Part shown: piece after piece, positions 1 to 6,901 of the stretch | How positions within the stretch are numbered: position 1 is the first letter of the stretch | Layout of the letters: each line of letters opens with the position of its first letter | Virus record (IMG/VR): IMGVR_UViG_3300023180_000497 | Coordinates: 1-20,843 of that record | Length of the DNA: 20,843 nt | Direction: 5' to 3' (one strand) | DNA from: a virus | Program-made: the position numbers and the translations under genes | The notes under the pieces: model-generated | What the model saw: only the letters and a program-made list of their open reading frames with translations | Database searches by the model: none | What the model was told of the DNA's origin: nothing

Positions 1-1806
1 CACGATCGTGATGAAAACATCGGCGAACTTCGTAAAACCCTTATCACCACCTCCGAAAAAGTTAGAGAATATGCTCTTAATTTCTTTAAAAAGGTTGTCA
101 AGAGCTCGGCTAACTCCTCGTGGATTTTTAATTGAATCAAAAAACACTTGAAACGCTCTAGTCACTCTGTTCATGTTGGATGTTATACGACCAGGAGCAA
201 AGAAGTCAGACATTGACTTAAGCATTCCCTTTACGCCCGGGAAGGATTTGACAAATGCTCTACCAATTCGAATTCCAGCGAGCTCAACTGTTCTTAATGA
301 GGCTTTAAGGTTTATCATGAGAGTTCTAAATTCTGAGGTTCTTCTTACACCCTTTTCTATTCCCCCTGTAAATGCTGCCCAGAAAGATTCATATTTAGTT
401 CCTTCACTAAATTGTTTTTCAATATTTTTAGAGAGTTCTTTAAGAACTTTCGTCTGTTCTATCTGGTTTGCCTGAGCTTTGTTGGCAGCTTTTTGTGCGT
501 CTGTTAGTTTCTTTTGTCGATTCCCCTTGCCGAACATCACAGCAGCTTCTTGAACACTCATCTTGAGATTAGCAGCAAATGCTTTTTGTTCGATCCTGCT
601 CATTCCTTCAAAAGACTTTCCAGTCTTTTTAAACTGCTCTCGAAGATATTCTTGACGCTCGGCGGCATTCATCGTCATCATCTTTCGAGAATCAATCATC
701 ATGCCGAACTGTCTTCGGAGCATTGCTGCAGATCTTGCAGCATTTTCAAAGTTATCAAAATGATCAACAATGCCCTGCAAGGTTTTCATCTCAATGCCCG
801 TTCTTCTCATCGTTGCAGAAAGGGCACCTAACTGTGCTACACTCATACCTCCGAAGTGTTCCATGCTCAAAGACATTTGAGTGATATCTCTTCCGATGCC
901 TTTCGAAGATAAATTAAACTGTTTACCTAGCTGAATCGACATATTGCCTATCTGGTGCAAATTCTTGTTGACATCTTCGCCGGCGGCGCTCATCTTTACA
1001 GCAAACTTAGCAGCTGTCTCTGCAGATAACCCCAACCCTTTCTGGTATTTGGTGAAGTCTCCTATGCCTTTTCCGATATCGACTATGAACGTTTCGAAAT
1101 AGGGACCCATGGATTTCGCTATTTCTAAAGTATCAGCAAGAGCTTTCGCCATTCCCTCCGGTCCGTAACCGAACACTCTTCCAAAACTAACCGCACTTGA
1201 TTTAGAATCATTAAAGCTTTTTCTTATGCTGTAAACAGCGTCTTTAGTTGCTGCTGCAGGGCCCTCAGTAAAGTCTCCCAACTCTTTTCTTAAGTTCTCA
1301 AGCTCCTTTCGAAAAGGTGAAATCCCTTGCTTGTTCGCCATGCTTATCATTCCACTCAATATTTGGAACGGAACCATTATGATTGCTTTACCTAGCTTGA
1401 ACAAGGATTTTACTACACCGAAGATTGCTTTCCCAAATCCCTTGATTATATTAGTACCTAATTTAAAACCTCTATTAAAACCTTTTAAAGCAGAAGTAAT
1501 AACAGCAAGTTTTGAAGCTTTTTTGTAGACTTTTTCAAGAACTTCTGATGTTTCTTCTGACTTTTCGTTAAGGCGATCCAAACCATCTCTGGCCTGATTA
1601 GCAGCATCTGTAAGTGCATTTTTAAATGATCCGGCTGACTTTTCTAAATTTTTGAGTCCATTGCAGTCAAGAGAGCTACACATCGAAGATGCTAGATCGG
1701 CCTGCTTTCCCAAAAGTTTTGAGTTGTTTTCTAAGAGTTTTTGGCGCTCTTTTAGTGCTTCATTGATCTGTAGTTGAACTTTGAGTTGATTGCCTAAATC
1801 TGCCAT
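1..1806 (-). CDS. Tail tape measure protein, N-terminal 602 residues (3' end off the left edge)
   Basis: An uninterrupted frame runs from an ATG at 1806 to the window edge, so only the first 602 residues are visible. Tape measure proteins fill the tail tube, set tail length and are ejected with the DNA. The evidence is position (directly after tube and tail-chaperone genes), length, and composition: a charged N-terminal region (roughly residues 1-110) rich in Lys, Glu, Asn and Ala, a hydrophobic stretch around 135-157 (IIMVPFQILSGMISM), then a long Ala/Gly/Lys-rich helical region with Met clusters. No enzymatic domain is seen in this part. The other ATG four bases upstream, at 1810, is in another frame and stops after 16 codons. 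The ribosome binding site is weak (GTGTGG just upstream), so translation may be coupled to the chaperone extension ending at 1880. Family assignment is by context and composition, not by a specific motif. Confidence 0.8.
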   Translation of the reverse strand, partial: MADLGNQLKVQLQINEALKERQKLLENNSKLLGKQADLASSMCSSLDCNGLKNLEKSAGSFKNALTDAANQARDGLDRLNEKSEETSEVLEKVYKKASKLAVITSALKGFNRGFKLGTNIIKGFGKAIFGVVKSLFKLGKAIIMVPFQILSGMISMANKQGISPFRKELENLRKELGDFTEGPAAATKDAVYSIRKSFNDSKSSAVSFGRVFGYGPEGMAKALADTLEIAKSMGPYFETFIVDIGKGIGDFTKYQKGLGLSAETAAKFAVKMSAAGEDVNKNLHQIGNMSIQLGKQFNLSSKGIGRDITQMSLSMEHFGGMSVAQLGALSATMRRTGIEMKTLQGIVDHFDNFENAARSAAMLRRQFGMMIDSRKMMTMNAAERQEYLREQFKKTGKSFEGMSRIEQKAFAANLKMSVQEAAVMFGKGNRQKKLTDAQKAANKAQANQIEQTKVLKELSKNIEKQFSEGTKYESFWAAFTGGIEKGVRRTSEFRTLMINLKASLRTVELAGIRIGRAFVKSFPGVKGMLKSMSDFFAPGRITSNMNRVTRAFQVFFDSIKNPRGVSRALDNLFKEIKSIFSNFFGGGDKGFTKFADVFITIV

Positions 1807-1879
1807 TCATCCACACTTTAATAGAAATAAGTTACTACTTGTAATTATCCTGTAGAGCAACTTTAATCAGGTGGGTATT

Positions 1880-2134
1880 TTACGTAAATCTTCTTAGGCG
1901 GGCAGGTGCATCTGGCCTTAGGCCCATTAAGGCTCGTTGTTCAGGAGAATTTGCATGTGTTGCTTTGGTAGGAGCTTCTCCCTTCGAATCTTTGAACTCC
2001 TTCATGGTTCTTTCCAAGAACCATTGACGCTTCCAGACAGGTAAGTTGTAAGCATCATGATAAGTAAAACCGATATAATACATTAAAGTCCATATCTGGT
2101 CGAGAAAAATCTCCTTATCATTCGGTGTCAGGCC
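1880..2134 (-). CDS. Frameshifted C-terminal extension of the tail assembly chaperone (gp51-like)
   Basis: This frame has an ATG at 2083 that would give a 67-residue protein, but there is no Shine-Dalgarno sequence at a usable distance: the nearest, AAGGAG at 2111-2116, lies 27 bases away. The frame stays open upstream of that ATG through sensible sequence (GLTPNDKEIFLDQIWTL) to the T7 run at 2135-2141, and the first stop in this frame is a TAG just beyond it. The simplest reading is an 84-residue extension made by +1 or -2 frameshifting out of the preceding gene, giving a fused product of about 363 residues. The core YHDAYNLPVWKRQWFLER resembles, from memory, the small T4-like gp51/gp26-partner proteins. 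The position between tube and tape measure is where phages keep frameshifted tail chaperones (G/GT in lambda). An independent 67-residue protein is the alternative. Confidence 0.7.
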   Translation of the reverse strand, partial: GLTPNDKEIFLDQIWTLMYYIGFTYHDAYNLPVWKRQWFLERTMKEFKDSKGEAPTKATHANSPEQRALMGLRPDAPARLRRFT

Positions 2135-2972
2135 AAAAAAACGAAGCCCCTAAGGGCAAATTAACCTCCGTATGCTCATCACAAGATTCACACTGCATCC
2201 ATGATTTCATCTCAATCCCAGGTTCGTTAGAATCGATATATTTTCTAAGTGCAAGAGAATCTCTAGCGGGCATATTCCTAATAAAAGTTCCAATCTTTGA
2301 TTTGTCAGTTACACCGTCGACTGAGACTACAGAGAAATTAAGTCTAGACGTCACAAGATTATCTGTCTTGAGTCCTTGCTTCTTTTGTCTTTCTGAAATA
2401 GTGCTCATTTCCTGTTCGTCTCTTCCTGTAAGGAACTTGAAATGAACTTTCTTTTTTGTAACTGGGAGTGTAAATTCAAAAAGGTTGGCTCCCTCTGTAA
2501 TAGGACTTATTTCTAGTCTCTTAATAGGAAGGTCAGTCAACATAAATGTTTGCTTGTTTCCAGCGCCGCAATCCGGACAATCAACTTGAACAGTGTAGTC
2601 AGAACCATAGCCGGTAATTCTTAAAGCCGTCATTACTGCATTTCTGTCGCCGCTTATCATTGCATCTACGTCGACAGTTTTGTCAATCAGACAAGACTTA
2701 ATCAGTTCAGTTATAACTGTTCCTTTTTTGATCAATGCTCTAGATGTTAAAATATCTTCTTCTTTAGCAGTCATCGACTTTATCTCTAAAGTCTCTTTAC
2801 CGTGTAGACCAGTCTCTTGGTCATAGATCACTCCATTGGATGGAAGAGGAACAGCTTCAACTGGAACTTCATATCCAAAATCATCCTTCATTACATTCCG
2901 AATTTGAAAACCAGCCTGTTGTGCTTGGTTTGCACCGAATACTTCGTTTCCTTGTCTTTGTTCGTTCGACAC
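2118..2972 (-). CDS. Tail assembly chaperone / T4 gp26-like protein
   Basis: A 284-residue protein starting at GTG (2970-2972), with GAGGT five bases upstream. It resembles the T4 gp26-like family found across T4-like phages: an N-terminal PLPSNGVIY segment (42-50), the block IKSMTAKEEDILTSRAL (64-80), and GDRNAVMTALRITGYG (108-123). Two CxxC pairs (C132/C135 and C261/C264) could form one zinc ribbon joining distant parts of the chain. In T4, gp26 is annotated as a baseplate hub assembly protein. Here the location between tube and tape measure fits a G-type tail chaperone that binds the tape measure during assembly. The C-terminus ends GASFFWPDTE, and the T7 run coding F278-F279 is the likely frameshift point. 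The chaperone role is inferred from context; membership of the gp26-like family is the firmer claim. Confidence 0.75.
   Translation of the reverse strand: MSNEQRQGNEVFGANQAQQAGFQIRNVMKDDFGYEVPVEAVPLPSNGVIYDQETGLHGKETLEIKSMTAKEEDILTSRALIKKGTVITELIKSCLIDKTVDVDAMISGDRNAVMTALRITGYGSDYTVQVDCPDCGAGNKQTFMLTDLPIKRLEISPITEGANLFEFTLPVTKKKVHFKFLTGRDEQEMSTISERQKKQGLKTDNLVTSRLNFSVVSVDGVTDKSKIGTFIRNMPARDSLALRKYIDSNEPGIEMKSWMQCESCDEHTEVNLPLGASFFWPDTE
2135..2141 (-). promoter_or_regulatory. Candidate slippery site for +1/-2 programmed frameshift
   Basis: Seven consecutive T on the minus strand lie six codons before the chaperone stop and are read TCG TTT TTT TGG in the zero frame. A P-site Phe-tRNA can re-pair fully after slipping by +1 or -2 because every base is U, and both slips enter the open downstream frame beginning GGC CTG ACA. 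Overlap of the two frames is confined to the bases between a TAG upstream and the TGA at 2118-2120, so the slip must occur in this short stretch. RNA polymerase slippage on the homopolymer would give the same fusion. Confidence 0.6.
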
Positions 2973-3004
2973 GTTTTACCTCACGTTCATTATGATGTTA
3001 AATT

Positions 3005-3012
3005 TATTTCTA
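3005..3012 (-). promoter_or_regulatory. Possible T4-type late promoter box
   Basis: The minus strand reads TAGAAATA, one base off the T4 late consensus TATAAATA. It lies about 33 bases upstream of the chaperone GTG and downstream of the preceding terminator. An AT-rich region will produce such matches by chance, and whether this phage uses a gp55-like late sigma cannot be seen here. Confidence 0.3.
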
Positions 3013-3048
3013 AAATTCAATACGTAAAAATTTTATTCTCGTCATAGA

Positions 3049-3077
3049 ATAATATATACACATTCTTAAAATCACAA
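3049..3077 (-). promoter_or_regulatory. Possible sigma70-like promoter for chaperone and tape measure genes
   Basis: The minus strand carries TTGTGA (3072-3077) and TATTAT (3049-3054) separated by exactly 17 bases; these match the -35 and -10 consensus at 4/6 and 5/6. It sits between the tube terminator and the chaperone start, where a new promoter is needed. The -35 hexamer overlaps the foot of the small hairpin at 3076-3094. Only sequence resemblance supports it. Confidence 0.35.
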
Positions 3078-3212
3078 CAGCTGGGCAAGCTGTTTATTTT
3101 GCTTTCTAAGACATATTTTTTTCTCTTATGATGAATTGTACAAAAAATTTTCAGTAATGTCACAGAATTAAATTGTGAGCGTCTTTACGATAAGATTGAC
3201 ATGTTTTTAAAC

Positions 3213-3241
3213 AAAAAAAAATCCCGCCTAGGCGGGATTTT
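3213..3241 (-). terminator. Rho-independent terminator after the tail tube gene
   Basis: A perfect 24-base palindrome (3218-3241) folds to a GC-rich stem, CCCG paired with CGGG, with flanking A-T pairs and a CCTAGG core. On the minus strand it is followed by a run of nine T. It lies about 34 bases after the tube stop codon, ending the neck/sheath/tube transcript. The tail on the plus strand is only four T, so it is mainly a minus-strand terminator. Confidence 0.9.
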
Positions 3242-3274
3242 CCAACTCTCAATTTATCAAATAAATTAAAAAGA

Positions 3275-3763
3275 TTAGTACTGAAGTACGCAGTTATCGA
3301 AACGAATTGTGAGAGAGATCTCAGTTGGATCGGATGCGCCGTAATCCAAGTCACCGAATGAAGCAGCTGTTAAGAAAGCTCCCTTGATATCCCAGAGCTC
3401 AACAACGGTACCTACTGGATCGAGAAGCTTGAGTTGACAATCTCTCTTGTAGAAATCTGCATATCCTGCTCGACCTGAAACTGATTCGAAATGAGTTCTT
3501 ACCCACTCCATAACCTGTTGTGCACCAGATGGCGCGATCGGGTCATGCAATGTAACTGACAGAGTTTCAAACTTTGTCTTTCCTGCGACGTATCGTGTGT
3601 GATTGATGAAAGGAACTTCTGTCTCCTCTGTTGTAATAGAAGGACGCGCTGCTGTCTTCATCAAGAATGAATCGATTCCCTCTATAGCAAAAACCCATCT
3701 GAACTTTCGTTTGGGTTCAAACTTATTTGGGAGCATGTCGGTAACTGATAGTGTCTCTGCCAT
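3275..3763 (-). CDS. Tail tube protein (gp19-like)
   Basis: A 162-residue protein, the size of the T4 gp19 tube subunit (163 residues). It stacks as hexamers to form the inner tail tube through which DNA passes. The sequence has the expected all-beta layout: NKFEPKRKFRWVFAIEGID near the N-terminus (13-31), a central segment with ETLSVTLHDPIAP (66-78), and a C-terminus with YGASDPTEISLTIRFDNC (141-158) typical of tube proteins. The start ATG has AAGGAG ten bases upstream. It follows the second of two sheath genes, as 19 follows 18 in T4, and is the last gene before a strong terminator. The assignment is by fold pattern, size and order. Confidence 0.92.
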   Translation of the reverse strand: MAETLSVTDMLPNKFEPKRKFRWVFAIEGIDSFLMKTAARPSITTEETEVPFINHTRYVAGKTKFETLSVTLHDPIAPSGAQQVMEWVRTHFESVSGRAGYADFYKRDCQLKLLDPVGTVVELWDIKGAFLTAASFGDLDYGASDPTEISLTIRFDNCVLQY

Positions 3764-3818
3764 TTTTTATTGTCTCCTTGAGAGCGTTTCTTTTAATAAA
3801 TATTCACTTAATGTGTTT

Positions 3819-6800
3819 TTAGATTTCAGCACCTGCATTCGTTACAACAAAGTCGAGAGAGATGAACTCAACAGATCTGGTTGGTTGCAAGTAAATCTTT
3901 CCTCTAATTGTATTGTTTTCAACGTCTGCCTGTGTTGTAGTTGTTGTATCGATCTGTACTCTAAATCTATCCAAACCTTGTTGTTGCTGTATTCTTCCCA
4001 ATATCGGAGTCACAGCATTGCTGAACTTAGCTAATGTTGATTCTCTGTTCGGCTCGAAGAGAAGACTATTAGCAATATTTTTAACTTGACGTCTAACGTC
4101 AATCAAGAGTCTTCTCACGTTAACTCTATCCAGCGCGCTTTGTCCTGCCAACATTGTCTTTTGTCCCCAGATAACTACGCCCGGAGTTGACGGGAAAGAA
4201 GTAATTGGGTTGATGTCAGAATCGTATAAATTGTCCAAGTTAGATCTGTTGAGTTTAACCTGTTCTTCAATCACTGTTGAAAGTGAACCACGATTAAAAC
4301 CAGCCGGTGCGTACCAGGGATGTGCTACTGAGTCGTTGAAAGCAAACGCTCCAAGAACTGCAACAGATGGGGGACATTGTACATTCGTTAATGTCGCCCT
4401 GTCTTGAATCACAACATCTGGGAAGTAAGCAGCTGCAAAAGAAGTATCGAAGTTTCTAGATGCATGACGATCAACTGTGTTCCTAACATTAATGATCGAA
4501 TCAGATCCAGTTACTGCATTGTTCAGCGTATCTCTTTCCTCAATGTCCATGATATACAACGCATCGAATCTTCTTTCTACTGATTCAATCGCAAAATCTG
4601 TAACAGATTCATGTCTAACACCGGGGATTGCCAAAAGCTGGATGTCCACATCGGACTTCTCTTCCATGACTCGGATTGCTTTTCTGTATCCAGCAACTGT
4701 AGGACCGGATACACCGCCCTGATTTGCCGCGTCATCCATTTCTCTTCTCAAAGCTGCATCATTGAACTTTGCCTTGTCTTCGTCAAAGATATTGACGCCA
4801 TCGAAGCCTCCCTGAAGGGGGAACGTAAACTTAAGGTACCTTCTAGTCGGAAGATGTGCAAAGTCTGTAGAGGGATTCAAAAATCTTGTTTTTGTTGATG
4901 CAGTTCCATCAATATCTGTCATAGATCCAAGAACACCGTTTCGCCTGTATGCTGCGACAGCCCACTGTTTGTCGTCTGGGCGATCGCCAGATCCTGTTAT
5001 GACCTGGACTCTTTCAAGAGTAAAAATGTTATTATTGAATCTATCAGCGTCAAGGATTGACCCTCCGACGTCGGGTGTTCCTTCGTTTCCTCCAACAACT
5101 GGTGACTGCCAATCTGTGTGGAAGTCAGGCATGTAACGAACAAAACTTCTGATTGATTCGTTAAGTTTCTGATGTTTGTTGGGCTCTGTTAATGAATCTT
5201 TCTGTTCGAACTGTACACCCCATGTAAGTTTAGCATCCGCAACTTTCTTGGGTGAAGATCCCTTCGCAACTGTCTCTCTAAATGGGACAGGAGGCTGAAC
5301 GATTCTTCGAACGTCAACCGTCTGAGGTCCGGCAGTGTAAGAACCCCCTCGGGTATTCCAATCAGTTCCTGAAAGAATTGAGTTGGATCCTCCAGACGCT
5401 GAGCCTGAAGTGACTAGGTGATTAAGCCCTCTAAAACCTACAGGAAGTGCTGTATCGTTAAGAGCATTGTCCCTCAGATCACTTGAAAGCTCAATCCTTA
5501 TGTAATTTGATACATTTGGATAAGATCCATCAATGACCAACTTTTGACTTCCGGCGGATTTGTCAAAATCGTAGTATGTATGTGTATCACCGATTCTTCT
5601 TGCAACGAAATTATCACTTGATGGATTGAGATCAAGTCCGGCAAATCTTTCTAGAACAACTGGCTCTGAATCGCTATCAGCGAAATACCTAACTGCGAGG
5701 TCGAAGGTGCCGTAAGGATTATTTTCGTTAGTAGATGCTTGGATGTTTTCAATTGTAATCTTAAAAGCATCTGATCCGGCTCTGCCGTCGTCTAAGGCGT
5801 GTATCTTAAAGATGTTCTTGTTAACACCACCAAATTTTTGTGATATCACAAAAGGTGAGTATGCAGTTCTAAATCGATCCTCAAAGTTTTCAAAGCTAGG
5901 AACTCCTACTTGTGTTGATGTAGTAGATGATCCACTGTTTCTATTAGCTGATCCTGATAAGAGAAATGCTGCTTCAACTGACCCAGTGTATCCGGCGACG
6001 AGTGTGTCGTCATGTCCTGTTACACCTGATGCCGTTATGACACATTGTGTCTGATAAATATCGTATGAGCTATAAAGGTAATGCCCCATCTCTTCGATAC
6101 GTGTAGCATCTGTATTAAAAACCTTTGCGAAATAATTCGGTGCCTGTGGATCAAACGATGCTGTTATCACGTTTGTAGATGTGTCTGATTCTACATGACC
6201 GTTCAACATTAAAGAAAATTCTTGTTTAGAAGATGCTGTTTCAACGTCACCAAACGTTGATCCACCTGGAGTTGTTGCATTTGGAATGTTTTTGGTGCCC
6301 GCTACAATTGACCCGAGGGTCGCAAGAACGCCGCTGGGCGTCATTATAATTCCTCTTATAAGAGGATGAGCGTCGTCAGTCTGAATTCCTGCATCTTGAA
6401 GAAAGTTACTTCCGTTTGACTCAGAGTGGAAAGCACCTAAAAAGTAAGTTCTACCCAAGGAACCTCCGGAGGTTGCGTAAGGATTTGCTCCGACGTTTCC
6501 ATTACCCTGGACTTGCTCAGACCCTACGACGAACCCAGCATTCGTAACTTTACCAGAATTATCTCCTGACGAAGTTCTTTTCTTTGCGTCTCCAACACCA
6601 AGAAGTCTAACATATGTTCCTGCATTTGCGTTATTCAACCACTCACGCATAGCAAGAGGACCAAACTTTTCTCCGTCTGAGTTTCCGAATTTTGAAATGA
6701 AATCCTGAAACGTCGCGACCGTAATAGGCACGAAAGCAGGACCTCGAACTGCTGTTCCTATAACACCAGCTGGAACACCGGTAGGTTGAATTGCAGTCGG

Positions 6801-6860
6801 GCCACTTAAGTCTATTTCCCTAGTGCTTACGCCCGGACTCTTGAATGTTAGTTGTGTCAT
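3819..6860 (-). CDS. Tail sheath protein, copy A (gp18-like, 1013 residues)
   Basis: This is a contractile tail sheath subunit. The N-terminus (FKSPGVSTREIDLSG, then PAGVIGTAVRGPAFVP at 30-45, then KFGPLAMREWL) is the conserved start of phage sheaths. The C-terminal domain has WYAPAGFNRG, INPITSFPSTPGVVIWGQKTM and ALDRVNVRRLL (about 908-918), followed by the final strand VEFISLDFVVTNAG; these regions make the linked mesh of the contracting sheath. It is well above the 659 residues of T4 gp18, the extra length being in the middle (roughly 95-600), which probably forms outward-facing domains. AGGAG lies eight bases before the ATG. It is colinear along its whole length with the 1034-residue gene just upstream, so the two arose by duplication. 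Which copy makes the bulk of the sheath cannot be told. Confidence 0.93.
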   Translation of the reverse strand: MTQLTFKSPGVSTREIDLSGPTAIQPTGVPAGVIGTAVRGPAFVPITVATFQDFISKFGNSDGEKFGPLAMREWLNNANAGTYVRLLGVGDAKKRTSSGDNSGKVTNAGFVVGSEQVQGNGNVGANPYATSGGSLGRTYFLGAFHSESNGSNFLQDAGIQTDDAHPLIRGIIMTPSGVLATLGSIVAGTKNIPNATTPGGSTFGDVETASSKQEFSLMLNGHVESDTSTNVITASFDPQAPNYFAKVFNTDATRIEEMGHYLYSSYDIYQTQCVITASGVTGHDDTLVAGYTGSVEAAFLLSGSANRNSGSSTTSTQVGVPSFENFEDRFRTAYSPFVISQKFGGVNKNIFKIHALDDGRAGSDAFKITIENIQASTNENNPYGTFDLAVRYFADSDSEPVVLERFAGLDLNPSSDNFVARRIGDTHTYYDFDKSAGSQKLVIDGSYPNVSNYIRIELSSDLRDNALNDTALPVGFRGLNHLVTSGSASGGSNSILSGTDWNTRGGSYTAGPQTVDVRRIVQPPVPFRETVAKGSSPKKVADAKLTWGVQFEQKDSLTEPNKHQKLNESIRSFVRYMPDFHTDWQSPVVGGNEGTPDVGGSILDADRFNNNIFTLERVQVITGSGDRPDDKQWAVAAYRRNGVLGSMTDIDGTASTKTRFLNPSTDFAHLPTRRYLKFTFPLQGGFDGVNIFDEDKAKFNDAALRREMDDAANQGGVSGPTVAGYRKAIRVMEEKSDVDIQLLAIPGVRHESVTDFAIESVERRFDALYIMDIEERDTLNNAVTGSDSIINVRNTVDRHASRNFDTSFAAAYFPDVVIQDRATLTNVQCPPSVAVLGAFAFNDSVAHPWYAPAGFNRGSLSTVIEEQVKLNRSNLDNLYDSDINPITSFPSTPGVVIWGQKTMLAGQSALDRVNVRRLLIDVRRQVKNIANSLLFEPNRESTLAKFSNAVTPILGRIQQQQGLDRFRVQIDTTTTTQADVENNTIRGKIYLQPTRSVEFISLDFVVTNAGAEI

Positions 6861-6901
6861 TGAGCTTTCTCCTGGAATTGCTTCATATTCTTACTTATTC
6901 T

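Larger units (their letters stand above)
2973..3274. other. Gene-free region between tube and chaperone genes
   Basis: About 300 AT-rich bases with no reading frame I can support. Going right to left it holds the terminator of the tube transcript, a small hairpin at 3076-3094 (AACAGCT stem, five-base loop), a sigma70-like promoter candidate, a near-consensus T4-type late box, and the GTG start with its ribosome binding site. It looks like a transcription-unit boundary. Nothing else is recognised in 3095-3212. Confidence 0.6.

Noticed and set aside
173-831. Plus-strand reading frames over the left end
   Set aside because: They lie opposite the continuous minus-strand tape measure frame, which is open from 1806 to the window edge, and their products look random with no RBS support.
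2081-2083. ATG as an independent start for a 67-residue protein
   Set aside because: No Shine-Dalgarno at normal spacing, and coding-like sequence continues upstream in frame. Frameshift entry is preferred, though reinitiation after the TGA at 2118, aided by AAGGAG at 2111-2116, is not fully excluded.
2135-2141. T7 run as a sequencing or assembly homopolymer error
   Set aside because: Possible, and a T6 version would simply fuse the genes. Kept as biological because a frameshifted chaperone is expected at exactly this place and the upstream product ends naturally; read data would settle it.
3076-3094. Hairpin as a second terminator
   Set aside because: On the minus strand it is followed by GTGATTTT, not a T run. 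The plus strand has a T-rich tail but no gene there to terminate.
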